From assembly GCA_030789695.1 (NCBI GenBank), contig CM061136.1, forward strand, positions 135,420,448 to 135,484,447: DNA of 64,000 nucleotides, in the 5' to 3' direction. Made by a program: the position numbers and the translations under genes. This document shows, piece after piece, positions 46,290-57,859 of the stretch. A model generated the notes under the pieces. The model was not told the origin of the DNA. It saw only the letters and a program-made list of their open reading frames with translations, and made no database searches. The stretch comes from Scilla litardierei (taxonomy: Eukaryota > Streptophyta > Magnoliopsida > Asparagales > Asparagaceae). Every line of letters begins with the position of its first letter. The first letter of the stretch is position 1.

Positions 46290-47510
46290 CAACTTCTATC
46301 ATCTCGCATTGCCATGATCAACCATGTGGTGGGCACACAGCGTTCACCAAAACCACAGTGAAAATTCTTCAAAGTGGCTTCTACTGGCCTACTATATTTA
46401 GGGATGCTAATGAATACATAAGGAAGTGCGACAGATGCCAGAGGACTGGGAATATCACGAAGAAGAATGCAACGCCCCTCCACGGCATCTTGGAGATAGA
46501 GCTATTTAATTGCGGGGGTGTTGATTTTATGGGGCCTTTCTCATCGAGTAACGGCAACAAGTATATCTTGGTTGCCGTTGATTATGTCTCGAAATGGGTA
46601 GAAGCCATAGCCACCCCGACAAACGACGCGAGGATAGTAGCCAAAATTTTCAAGAATACTATCTTCCCTCGTTTTGGAATCCCCCGAATGATTATAAGTG
46701 ACGGAGGGAGCCATTTTATCGAAAGAAAATTCGAGGCAATGCTGAAAAAGTACGGGGTTCATCACAAGGTCGCCCTCGCCTACCACCCTCAGACCAGTGG
46801 CCAAGTGCAAGTATCTAATATGGAGATAAAAAGCATCCTGGAAAAAACAGTAAGCGCCTCAAGGAAGGATTGGTCGCACAAGTTGGGCGACGCCCTTTGG
46901 GCTTATCGCACTGCCTTCAAAACCCCCATCGGCACAACTCCATGTAGGCTGGTATATGGAAAAGCTTGTCACAACTCCACACAAGTTGGGCGACGCCCTT
47001 TGAGCGTACCGCACTACCTTCAAAACCCCCATCGGTACAACTCCATACAGGCTGGTATATGGAAAATCTTGTCACATTCCGGTAGAATTGGAGCATAAAG
47101 CATATTGGGCGATAAAGAAGATGAATTTTGACTACCAAAGCGCCGTCACCCGACGAGCCCTTCATTACAATGAGTTGGACGAAATTCGGCGTCATGCTTA
47201 TGAAAATGCGAAGATATACAAGGAAAGGACCAAGGCTTATCACGATAGAAATATCACGGTTGTTCGCCATGATGTCGGCGACCAGGTACTTCTATATAAC
47301 TCCAGATTACGCCTCTTCCCCGGGAAGTTAAAATTGAGGTGGTTCGGCCCCTACAAGATAGTAAGCTTATCCTCAGGAGGCGCCGTTGAGTTCGAAGGAA
47401 AAAACAGAAACTTCAAGGTTAACGGTCAAAGAATTAAACCTTACAGAGCTAGAGAACCTATAGGACCAGAGGAGACATACTTCCTCGAGGGATTCCCCAA
47501 CGACAACTGA
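46290..47510 (+). pseudogene. Athila integrase
   Basis: HHCC finger ([11 protein letters not shown] ... KCDRCQ), then the core with VDFMGPF and ISDGGSHFI. The third catalytic position is Gln (SGQVQVSNM) where Glu is expected. A 103-bp tandem duplication (first copy from 46878, second from 46981) shifts the frame. The C-terminal part (47088-47510) is intact, with [19 protein letters not shown] sequence, [18 protein letters not shown] and [11 protein letters not shown]. There is no chromodomain. It is inactive. Confidence 0.85.
46878..47083. repeat. 103-bp tandem duplication within integrase
   Basis: acaagttgggcgacgccctt recurs 103 bp later and the copies align for their whole length with about ten differences. 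Confidence 0.9.
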
Positions 47511-47763
47511 TAAACTAAGAGGAGTCGAGCTCACGATTAAAAACGCGTGCTTATTGGGAGGCAACCCAATTTCTTGGATTCTGAATCTTCTTTTTCGGCT
47601 TCTTACTCTTGTTTTATATGTTTTAGAGGTAAAATTTTGAAAACCATAAAAGAATTGACGAATTACTCCATTGTGCAGGTCAGATATGAGAGTAGACCAC
47701 TATGAGGAAGAAGGAGTACAACAGGAGACAGCCCAGAAAGTTGGGCAGAAAAGGCATAGGCGA

Positions 47764-48250
47764 CTCGACTGAGCAGCCCCCTGCTCGGTCGAGCAATACA
47801 GATACGAAAAAATCGAATGAGAGAGTGCAATGTCAGCTCAGTCCGAGTTGATTTTTGCTCGGCCCGTGTAGAAAACGACTCGGTCCAAGTAGTACCATAC
47901 TCGGTCGAGTTTTACAGGCTCTAAGAAAACGTCACTCTGCTAACCCGGGCAAATTTTTACCGGCTCGGCCCGAGTAATCTGCGACTCGACCGAGCAGCCA
48001 TTGTACTCGATTGAGTATTACAGGCTCTAGAATTTGAGGAGAAAACATCACTCTGCCAACCCGGACGATAATTATCGACTCGGCCCGAGCATAAGGCGAC
48101 TCGACCGAGCAGTTCCCTGCTCGACCGAGCTAGCTGAAGGCGTATCCCACACTTTTCCACAGCTAACTCGACCGAGCACCCAGTTTACTCGGCCCGTGTC
48201 ATCCCAATCTCCAACTTACTCGACCGAGCAACTGTGTTGCTCGGTCCAAG
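47764..48250. repeat. CTCGACCGAG palindrome array downstream of pol
   Basis: More than ten CTCGACCGAG, CTCGGTCGAGC and ctcggcccgag elements, arranged with recurring ttacaggctctag spacers. It lies outside the LTR. Confidence 0.85.
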
Positions 48251-48679
48251 TCGTGCCTTGCTGCTGTTCGGGTCGCTGCGCCTCTCGACCGGCCCAACTT
48301 CGCTCTTTTAAACGCTGAATCCTATTCGACAATGCTCTCTCCGCTCGGCCAAACCTCCTTCCCTCCTCGCAGCCGTCACCATCTCTCTTGGAGCCGTTCC
48401 TTCTCTCCACAAGGCCGCCTCCCATCGTTCAACATTCAATCGAGCACTATTCAAGAATTGAATCTGTTGTTTCTCTTGTTTAAATCCACTAACGTTCTCA
48501 TTGTTCCTCTTTCAGGTTTGAATTGTCAACGCCAAAAGATATTCTTTTTGAAAAAACTTGGGGATAATCCAGATCAGTGACAAGCAGGACACCGAAACAA
48601 ATCGCCACCTACTTCTAGTCAGGTAAACTCGTACCTTATCTGCTTTACATATACATCATTATTCTCCTCCACCTACACA

Positions 48680-49197
48680 ATGCCTCCACGCCGTGCTAGA
48701 CCCGCCAACACCGGCACAACCAATCCTAGGCCTACCCGGCGTACACATTGCACACGCTCACCCACTCGAGCCAACACCGTCGCAGAATCATCCACTACTA
48801 CCCTTGCACCCCCCACCCCCCGCGCCCCTCTGACCCCCTTTACTTAGGCGACGCCGAATACGAGGTTACATTCCGTGACGACGACCAAGCTGACTGGTTC
48901 GGCGCCATGATCTTATTAGCAGGATATGGTGGTCCGATGACTCAAGAGTCGGTCGAGCGTGACCTGCCTTCCTCCAGAGCCTCTTGCGTCACATTCAAAC
49001 TGACCCACCACATGATTTCCAGCCAGACCTTCCTCCCACTACCCTGGGTCCACAACAGAGGGACCCATCACCACCCCGAGAGGGTGGTGCCTCTGCTTGA
49101 TGTAGTCCATCCCAGCTTTTGCCTCCCCCGTATTTTTGTGCCCATCTGTCTTTTCGGGGCCCGACTTTTACATAGCTTGGGGGAGGATCCACCCATG
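48680..49197 (+). pseudogene. Possible remnant of the Athila third ORF
   Basis: An ATG at 48680 opens a 56-codon basic, Pro/Thr-rich frame (MPPRRARPANTG). A shift leads into GDAEYEVTFRDDDQADWFG and on to about 49197. The position matches the env-like or unknown ORF of Athila elements, but no signal peptide or membrane segment is convincing. Confidence 0.3.
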
Positions 49198-50810
49198 CAT
49201 CATTTCATATATTGCATTGCATCATATCACATTTTTATTTTTATTTCCCATTTCTTTTATTACATAGTTTTTTTTAATTTCCTCACCCACACCACCCCTT
49301 TAGCATCATCTCCCGCTCACGAGCGTTTTCTTAGCAGTGAGGACACTGCTAGGTTTAGCTTGGGGGATGAGCGATACCGCTTTATTTTCATTTTTTACAT
49401 TTCCACCCTTATTTTCAGTTTTTATTTCACTTTTTCACCACTTTCCCGCCTCGTTTTACTTTTTCTCATTTTGCATCATATTTTATGTTTTTCTCCTTGC
49501 ATGCATCTCTTTTTTTTATAACTATTTTCCCTTTTTCTCTGTTTCTTTTTATTTTTGCCAAGGATGGTCCACATGATGATATCTCTCTAGGCTTTATTAT
49601 TTTTTTTGCGATGCTCATTTTCTATGACATGCTATTAGAGTTAATTTCAGTTTTATTATCTATATGCATGCTTTTCTATTGATGATCTATCTGATGTAAT
49701 ACCTAAAATGAATTGAAAATCGATTGCAAGAACTAGTATCTGGTATGATTTATGTTGGGAAACACACCCATATTCACGCATCACTAGAACACTTGGAGCA
49801 CCTGCTTTCCTTATCTTATTCACTTTTGTTTGCATGCCTACTGATACTGTGATTATTACTGCTTGCCTTTTCAGTATTCATCTATAGAAGTGAAAATATA
49901 CATGCTATATATGAGTTTAGTTAGGGTTTTATTTTATCAAACTGATGTGCACCCTCTTATGAGTGAACCGAGAGTCCCATTATTTTCCTTCTCCACATAT
50001 CTATTTTATATCTCTACATATCAGTTGGTTGCACCCCTATAGCTACTTTTACCTTATTTTACTTCCCAATCCCAAAAAGGAAAAGTATAGCTTCTAAATG
50101 AAAAAAAAGAAAAAAAAGAGAAAGAAAAAAATGTGTGTATATATTCATATCTGAAAAAGAAAATAAAAAGAAGGCAAATGAATAAATACCGCTATATATC
50201 ATTTCATTAGAAGCTATCATTTATTCTAGGAAGAAGAATAAAAGTTTCATATCATTTTCATTGATGCGACGCCTCAAGCTAAGCTTGGGGTAAACCAACT
50301 GATTACATGAGGGAGCTTGACATTAGAGTGGAGACGGTGCACATGGGGAGATTTTATAAAACCTAAACTTTACGAATTACTTTAGTTTTGGAGATTTTTC
50401 ACGTATTGAAATGAATATCTGAATGTCATGATTCTTTCTATTCTCTATTGCATGCTGTGTGATTCTTTTATGCTCCTTGTGTATCTGTGATTAAAAAGGG
50501 CGTTGCCAACTCCTTTATACTAGACTCTAGGGATTGCATGAGATTGATATGATTTGACGGTGTTATTTCAGTAGATCCCTGTTCTTTGCCTGCACTGCAT
50601 ATCATATGATATATAAAGCTAGAAATTACCAATATCATATATGTTTAGCATTCAGAGCATCGTGATATACTATCTAGGCCTGGGATCTGACCGATTATCC
50701 TTAGCACTTTCTTCTTATCTCTCTTTTTGTTTTTCATTACTTTCTATTTTCATTTTGTTTTCCTCCCGGCGTACCGATTATTCGTCTTCCTCGAGGACAA
50801 GTAAGATGTA

Positions 50811-50824
50811 AGCTTGGGGGATTT
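50811..50824 (+). other. Polypurine tract of the Athila-like element
   Basis: agcttgggggattt directly before the 3' LTR start at 50825. Confidence 0.85.
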
Positions 50825-52020
50825 TGATGTGTCCATATTTTCCATCATTTTCATATCATTATCTCATCTCATCGCATATCATTTTCGCATCCAAATCCCA
50901 CTTTTTACTACGACTTTGCGTTTCTGACGATATTTTCGAGTTTCGTAGTGTTTCGTGAATTTTCAGGGATTTTGGAGTGACTTGGACCCCTGCTTGGGTA
51001 TGGACACATCTGACATGCTTATGAGCTCATTGGCAGGGCTCTAGAGGAGTTCGTCGCACTTTCAGAGCCATTGGAGGAGAGAAGAGGGAGAGAGAGCAGA
51101 GAGAGAAGCCCAGGAGCTGCTGCATCATTTCCTAGAAAAGGCTCGGTCCGAGCAGCCCAGCTGCTCGGACCGAGCCATATCAATTACAGCAGCGATGGAT
51201 ACAGGCTGACTCGGACCGAGCAGCTCATCTGCTCGGTCGAGTCGCCTCAGATTACGCAGCCCAAGAAGCACCCGAGTAGATCCCGAGTATCAGATCGAGT
51301 CGAGTCTACTCGGACCAAGCAGAGATCTACTCGGTTCGGATAGGACGATTTCAAATTCTCCAAGCAGCCGAGCAGCTCACTTACTCGGGCCGAGCCACTG
51401 ACTGATCGAAGCTGCTCGACTGAGTCACCTACTCGGTCGGCTATTCCAGGGGCATTTCTGGAATGATTTGAACGCACCGTGATGCGCGCGATTTGGGCAG
51501 CGACTGAAGATGGCGATCTGGGGCGGCTGTGAGGAGACTTCGATTAGTTTTTGAATAGGAATTTTTAGAGGGAGCTCTGGGCGATTCTTTGTACGGATTT
51601 TTGGAGTTATTTTTGTAGCAATTTTTGGATTAAACAGTGGAGATTATTACTCTTGTTCTTGTCTACGTTTGCGATTGAAATTTGGATTTTTCTCTGGATC
51701 TATTGTTCGTCCATTCTCGCTGTAAGTTCCTCTAGCCCTAATCTCTCGATTGGTAAAATGTTTTCTTCTGTGGGATTGATGTTTTTATCTGCTGCTATTA
51801 CGATGTGTGAGTAGATTTATTCTAGGGTTGATGGGTTAGCCCTAGGATTCTAGGGAGAAATATAGATCCGGATCCCTACGTTGAATTGGGGATTTAGGGT
51901 TGTATTTCGGTAGATCCTACCGAATCCGTAGATAACCCGTACTGAGATCATGCCCACGGTCTGTGGAATTTATGTGCTTAAGGGGTATCTAGGGATTTGA
52001 ATAGGGAAATCGTTGGATCT
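50825..52020 (+). repeat. 3' LTR of Athila-like element, first part
   Basis: Collinear with 41732-42941 and ending cgttggatct, where the nested copia is inserted. The palindrome array lies at 51142-51441. Confidence 0.9.
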
Positions 52021-53532
52021 TGATGGGTTTTATTAGATCCGGGGCTTACTTTCGACTAGTGCATTGTTCATCCTTCGCCCTACTTGAGAGCGAAGGCCGG
52101 ACAACCTTGCACAAAATTTAACGCAGCGGAAGCGGAAAAATAAAGAGAAAAACTTTATATAAAAACTTTATATAAACTAGCCCTATCTTCATAAAACCCG
52201 AGCCAAGAAAACGCTACTATCCCAGGGTTGGGTCCAGACCAACCCCTGAGGATACTACTATCTAATTAACTACTAAAGCTACTGCAATAAAATAATGCAG
52301 ATTAATTAAAACTAAAGTTGAGAAAACTCAACATACCCGTAACTCTTGCCTTGCAGCAAAAGTGTTACCGAAGGCAATCAATTGCCCTTCCCGCACGAAC
52401 CGCTCCGATCCCAGCAACCACTTGCGCCGATCCCAACAACTTCTCGTCGCCGAGCCAACCACTTGCTCCAGAAAGTTTCATGCGAGTGAAACCTTTGCCT
52501 AGATTTCGGATCTGAATCCGAACTCCTTTGCGGCTTTGCTAGATTCCTCAGGAGCAAGGCAGAAATTTATAGGGAGAGGAGAAATATTAATTTTAGCTTA
52601 GATCCGAGCGTGCTCCAATAGTTTTTCAGAGCCACTCAGATCTAGAGCTTGGGACGAGTTTTGAGGAGGAGAGCAGACCCCTATTTATATAGGCGGCAGA
52701 CTCTCCCCTTTTCTCAAAATCCGATGTGGGACTATTAATATGAGTTAATTAAAATCAAGTTAGTTTGCACTTCACAAAGTGCAAACTTCTGTAAATTTTA
52801 ACTCACTCACCGTTGAACTTCAGGATTGATACAACCTATCAATTCGAAGGGTGTTCAACGGTGAACGCATATGAAAAAACCGTTCGTCAATCGGAGTTCA
52901 TTTGACCCTCCAATTGACCGCTCAAAGTTCAGCTCATGGCTAGTTTTTCGCAAAAACTGAGCCGTCAAAAACTGCCCAACTTAGGTTTCTGAAAACCTAT
53001 TCTGCGGGGCCCACCAGGCCAGCTGGGCAAGCCCAGACCAGGTTCAGAACCTGGTCTGGGCGCGACCAGACTGGCGCACCCAGACTGGGCGCCTGGCCCA
53101 GTCAGGCCAGGCGCCTGGGCGCTTGGCCCAGGCGCCCTGGGCGCCTGGGCGCCTGGGCGCGCAGGCCCTGGCTTGGGCCGGGCGCCCAGGCCCGGGCGCT
53201 CAGGCCCGGTCAGCCTGGGCTGATTCTGGGTCCAGCCAGGCGTCCAGACTAGACCCAGTCTGGCCTGGGTCAGCTTGGACTGATCCGTAGAACTCTTTTG
53301 GGCATATCTTGAGCATTTGGCGTCCGATTTGGACGCCGTTCGAACCTGGGCGTAGACCGGGACATTCCCGTCTTACCCGTGAGCTTTTCCTTATGTTTAT
53401 ATTATTAAATATTGTCTTAAACTATTTAAAACACATTTAATCTCTTTTGCATCATATGCAATTTAGTCCATATCTTGGCTTAAATTATCATTTGCATCAA
53501 ATACAAATGATCTGAGGGCATATTTCCCTACA
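52021..53532 (-). repeat. 3' LTR of nested copia
   Basis: 1512 bp, plus-strand tgatgggttttatta to atttccctaca. A TATA-like tatttatatagg lies near 52683. A GC-rich palindromic block occupies 53010-53290. Confidence 0.92.
53010..53290. repeat. GGCGCCTGGGCGCC minisatellite in copia LTR
   Basis: Overlapping gcccaggcgcctgggcgcc-type palindromes, strongly GC-rich in an AT-rich LTR. The partner copy is at 60090-60350, with small length differences. Confidence 0.85.
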
Positions 53533-54646
53533 TCTCCCACTTGCACTCAGGATCATTTAGCCCGAATACTGGAGACTATTGCAAACATCTTTTGAAATAC
53601 TTTGTCCCTTGCATCAAATGCAAATTATTCTCCCTAACTAATTTCTACCTATTACTAGACGAAGATCGCACTCTGTGTGAGACCCTACAGCCTGACCCTA
53701 CTACAGGTTTGGGTTCGAGACCCTAGACGGTAGAGACCACGAGCAGTAGTTGCCGTCCCTGTTTCGGCATCATAATTATGTGGTTTAACCCATTGACAAA
53801 ATCGTCGGGACTACCAAGATTGCATCCGTGATGAATACCGCAGTTTTAATCCTTTCGTCAAGACTATGTTGTTTATTCAAGTTTAGGGTATGGTAACATG
53901 TCAACCCCACCAACTTGAAACCGGTCAGTTACATCGGTCTTTAGTTAAATACATGTTGAACTTCTTTCAACATACTTTGATCAAAGATTTTCACTAAAGC
54001 ACCGAACCAACACATACAACACTAACTCTCCTTAATGAGAGAGACGAATCCTTTCTTAGACACAACTCCCCTCACATGCTTCAAATGCCACCCAACCAAA
54101 ATTCTTTCGACAAGTAAAGTCTTGAAGCTAGGAAAATGATCTAAGTGACACCATTCACATGCAGGTTTGTTCAATGTCTTCAAGTCATAGGACCAGCTTG
54201 CCTATCATCACAAAAAGTTATCATTGACATTTTAAATTAAGTTTAACCAAATGATAATCTTTTATGAGTCGTTCAGTGAACTCATTCTCTAATGAGCACA
54301 TGCGTCTTGTTTCTGACTTCACCAAGTCAAACGATTACGAGTCCATCGTTACTAATCCATAGTGAATACAAAGACACAATGGTCTTATCGATGTGTCGAT
54401 ATCCTTTTCTCGACATATCAATGACCACGAACCAGTTTAAGACTTTAAGCTCCAATCGGTAAAAACACTTTCTCATAATCGTGATCGGCATCAAGATAAG
54501 TGTATACCTTGCTATAAGTCTAAGGAAATTATCTAAGTATATAAGATGACACGAATGCACAAAGATAATTTGATACCAATAAATTTATTTTATTCATGAA
54601 TAAGATGTTTTTCAGGACAATGTGCCTCATAGGCATCTACCACTCA
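53533..54646. other. 3' region of nested copia, homologous to U3 of gag-only LTR
   Basis: No coding frame. The polypurine tract (sense AAGTGGGAGA) abuts the LTR. The rest is collinear with 18870-19844, which lies inside the LTR of the gag-only element (shared gtgtgagaccctacagcctg). It includes an LTR-end-like cactcactaca at the pol stop. Confidence 0.75.
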
Positions 54647-57600
54647 CTACAAGGCCCACTCTTTATGGTATTTCATACCGCTTTTACACATTAGTTTCTC
54701 CAAACGATCACGTGCAAGGGCCTTTGTAAATGGATCAGCTAAATTCTCTTCAGACGAGACTCTGAGGATTTCTATGTCCTTCCTCTTCTCAATATCACGT
54801 ATCAAATGATATTTTCGAAGAATGTGTCTGGATCTCTTGTGGAATCTGGGTTCTTTGACCAAGCTCAATGTGGCATTGTTATCACAATACAACGGTATTG
54901 GATCTATAACAGTAGGCACCACTCCTAGCTGGCTCACAAATTTCCTAATCCAGACAGCTTCCTTTGCTGCATCATTGGCCGCTATATATTCGGCCTCCAT
55001 AGTTGAATCAGCAACGGTGTCTTGCTTTGAACTCCTCCAGCTCACTGCACATCCGTTGAGAGTGAAAATGTATCCTGAAATTGACTTGCTGTCATCCACG
55101 TCACTCTGAAAGCTGGAATCCGTGAAGCCCTCAATTTTGAGTTCTTCACTTTCATAAATCAAAACTAGATCTCTTGTTCTTCGTAAGTACTTGAGAATCG
55201 TCTTGACTGCTTTCCAGTGTTCTTCTCCATAGTTAGACTGATATCGACTTACTGCACCTAGTGCAAAAGAGACATCAGGTCTGGTACATATCATGGAATA
55301 CATGATCGATCCAACTGCCGAAGCATATGGAATATTGCTCATGCGTTCTCTTTCCAAGTCAGTCTTTGGAGACATCTTCTTGGAAAGACTTATTCCGTGA
55401 TTTGCGGGTATAAACCCACCTTTACTGTTTTCCATGTTAAACCGTTTTAACACAGTATCAATGTACCTAGATTGGGAGAGTCCTAGCATCCTTTTAGATC
55501 TATCTCTATAGATCTTCACACCTAGTATGTAGGATGCTTCTCCCAAATCTTTCATGGAGAAGTTAGTTGATAACCAATCCTTAACAGACTTCAACATCGG
55601 TATGTTGTTACCTATTAAGAGAATGTCATCAACATAAAGTACGAGAATGACTAAATTGTTTCCACTGGTTTTCTTATAAACGCATGGCTCATCTTCATTT
55701 TTAATAAAATCAAACTCTTTGACCGTATTATCAAATCGGATGTTCCAGCTCCTGGATGCCTGCTTCAATCCATAAATGGATCTATGCAGTCTACACGCTT
55801 TCCCTTTGCTCCCACTGACTTCGAAACCTTCCGGCTGAGACATGTAAATATGCTCTTCTAAATCACCATTTAGAAATGCAGTTTTTACATCCATCTGCCA
55901 GATTTCGTAGTTGTGATAGGCAGCAATAGCGAGTACAATTCGGATGGATTTGTGCATGGCTACGGGTGAGAAAGTTTCGTCATAATCTACACCTAGAATC
56001 TGACGATAACCTTTCGCAACAAGTCTAGCCTTGTACGTTTCTATTTTTCCATCTGCACCGATCTTCCTTTTGAAGATCCATTTGCAGCCAATAGGAACAC
56101 TTCCCTTGGGCACATTCTCTAAAGTCCAAACTTTATTAATGTGCATGGAATCCATCTCAGATTTCATTGCATCCAGCCATTTCTTAGAGTCTCTACTCTG
56201 AATTGCTTCTTGGAAGCTAATAGGATCATCTTCAACTAAGATGCTATCCTCAACTCCTCCATCTACGAGAAATTCATAGTATCTTTCTGGAGCTCGAGGA
56301 ATCCTATTTGACTTCCTAATAATTGCTTCAGGAGCATTAGGCTCTGCCCCTCCCACTGGTTCCGTGATCTGTTCATGTGTTGATTCAGTCTCTAGACTTT
56401 CGTCCAGTTCTATTACCTCGCCATTAGACTCCTTCACAAGGAATTCCTTTTCAAGAAAGGTGGCGTGTTTGGACACAACAATCTTTTGTTGTTCCTGGTG
56501 ATAGAAAATGTGTCCCGTCGAGTGACTAGGATATCCAATGAATCTACACATAACAGACCTATCCTCCAGTTTATCTGGATTAAGCTTCTTGACATACACA
56601 GGACAACCCCATACCTTAATATGCTTAAGGTTTGGTTTCTTCCCGTTCCATATCTCATATGGTGTCATTGGCACGGATCTAGATGGAACTCTATTAAGGA
56701 TATGGGTGGTAGTTTCTAGGGCATAGCCCCAAAGGGAGATAGGTAACCCAGAGTCACTCATCATTGATCGAACCATGTCTAACAAGGTACGATTCCTTCT
56801 CTCTGACATACCATTATGTTGAGGTGTGTAAGGAGGAGTGATCTGAGAGAGAATCCCATTCTCTTTTAAATGCGTAAGGAATTCATGGCTCAAGTATTCT
56901 CCTCCTCGATCAGATCGAAGAATTTTAATACTTTTGCCCGTCTGTTTTTCAACTTCATTACGATACTCTTTGAATCGCTCAAATGTATCAGACTTGTGCT
57001 TCATCAAGAACACATGTCCGAACCTAGAGTGATCATCAGTAAAAGTAACAAAGTATGAATATCCTCCTTTAGCTAAAGTAGACATTGGTCCACATACATC
57101 AGAATGTACTAGACCCAAGAGTTCACTAACTCTTTCCCCTTTACCCGTAAAGGGAGTTTTAGCCATTTTACCTTTGAGACAAGACTCGCAAGTGTCGTAC
57201 GACTCATAATTCGAGAGGTCAAGAGACCCCTCTTTATGCAACTTGCTAAGTCTTTTCTCTCCGATATGGCCTAGTCTACAGTGCCAAAGGAAAGTTTCAT
57301 TAAAACTAGATTCCTTACGTTTTCGTGTGTTAACACTTAACACAACGTCATTAGACAGAGTGTATACACCATTATTCATTGTTCCAAATCCCAGCAATTT
57401 ATCATTAAAGAAAATGTTCATAACAGATTCATTAATGATAAATTTATATCCGTCTTTGGCCAAAGCCGAAATGGAAATAACGTTGCATAGAAAATTTGGT
57501 ATATAATAACATTGTTTCAAAAACAATGTGGCACCGTTTGCCAAGGTGTGCTTTATGTCTCCTACGGCTTTAGCAGCTACATTAGCTCCATTACCAACTT

Positions 57601-57859
57601 GAAGAACTATTTCGTCCTTTCTTAAGTTTCTAAATTTGCTCATACCTTGTAACGAATTACAAATGTGAGTACCCGCACCAGTATCCAATACCCATACGTT
57701 AGAAGTTACAGAAAGGACTATACTCTGTATAACTAATACCTTAGAAGTCGAGACATCAATATGTCCTTTCTTCTCTCCGTTAAGCCCAAAGTTTTCTAAG
57801 CAATCAATATTTAAACCAGTCAATTTATTATTCAGGATAAGATTCATATTCGTTTTCAT
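54647..57859 (-). CDS. Nested copia pol: protease, integrase, RT, RNase H
   Basis: A 1070-codon frame without stops. The first ~22 residues (MKTNMNLILNNKLTGLN...) resemble a gag N-terminus. They run directly into the region after the gag zinc knuckle (EKKGHIDVSTSK), so about 200 gag residues are deleted in frame. The protease site is VLDTGAGTHICN (about 55-66). Integrase has LWHCRLGHIGE ... CESC, HSDVCGP, RSDRGGEYL and NGMSERRNRTL with the DDE triad kept. RT has MDVKTAFLNGD and YVDDILL. RNase H has FTDSSFQSD, STMEAEYIA and DNNATL, ending ADPFTKALA. A splice-acceptor-like ttctatgtcttttgcag precedes the ATG. The pol enzymes look intact, but it needs gag from elsewhere. Confidence 0.92.
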   Translation of the reverse strand: MKTNMNLILNNKLTGLNIDCLENFGLNGEKKGHIDVSTSKVLVIQSIVLSVTSNVWVLDTGAGTHICNSLQGMSKFRNLRKDEIVLQVGNGANVAAKAVGDIKHTLANGATLFLKQCYYIPNFLCNVISISALAKDGYKFIINESVMNIFFNDKLLGFGTMNNGVYTLSNDVVLSVNTRKRKESSFNETFLWHCRLGHIGEKRLSKLHKEGSLDLSNYESYDTCESCLKGKMAKTPFTGKGERVSELLGLVHSDVCGPMSTLAKGGYSYFVTFTDDHSRFGHVFLMKHKSDTFERFKEYRNEVEKQTGKSIKILRSDRGGEYLSHEFLTHLKENGILSQITPPYTPQHNGMSERRNRTLLDMVRSMMSDSGLPISLWGYALETTTHILNRVPSRSVPMTPYEIWNGKKPNLKHIKVWGCPVYVKKLNPDKLEDRSVMCRFIGYPSHSTGHIFYHQEQQKIVVSKHATFLEKEFLVKESNGEVIELDESLETESTHEQITEPVGGAEPNAPEAIIRKSNRIPRAPERYYEFLVDGGVEDSILVEDDPISFQEAIQSRDSKKWLDAMKSEMDSMHINKVWTLENVPKGSVPIGCKWIFKRKIGADGKIETYKARLVAKGYRQILGVDYDETFSPVAMHKSIRIVLAIAAYHNYEIWQMDVKTAFLNGDLEEHIYMSQPEGFEVSGSKGKACRLHRSIYGLKQASRSWNIRFDNTVKEFDFIKNEDEPCVYKKTSGNNLVILVLYVDDILLIGNNIPMLKSVKDWLSTNFSMKDLGEASYILGVKIYRDRSKRMLGLSQSRYIDTVLKRFNMENSKGGFIPANHGISLSKKMSPKTDLERERMSNIPYASAVGSIMYSMICTRPDVSFALGAVSRYQSNYGEEHWKAVKTILKYLRRTRDLVLIYESEELKIEGFTDSSFQSDVDDSKSISGYIFTLNGCAVSWRSSKQDTVADSTMEAEYIAANDAAKEAVWIRKFVSQLGVVPTVIDPIPLYCDNNATLSLVKEPRFHKRSRHILRKYHLIRDIEKRKDIEILRVSSEENLADPFTKALARDRLEKLMCKSGMKYHKEWAL

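Larger units (their letters stand above)
47514..50810. other. Athila 3' non-coding region
   Basis: 3.3 kb between pol and the polypurine tract, where Athila elements may carry an env-like ORF. It holds a palindrome array (47764-48250), a short broken coding trace (48680-49197), T-rich stretches (49220-49560), an A-rich purine block (50098-50120) and three polypurine-like agcttggggg copies (49174, 49357, 50282). Confidence 0.6.

Noticed and set aside
48748..49682. 257-codon frame with Phe-rich hydrophobic tail as an envelope gene
   Set aside because: The hydrophobic part comes from a T-rich non-coding stretch, and no signal peptide or conserved env-like sequence is seen; only a weak third-ORF remnant is kept.
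53010..53290. CpG island or promoter of a host gene
   Set aside because: The GC-rich block is a minisatellite present in both LTRs of the nested copia.
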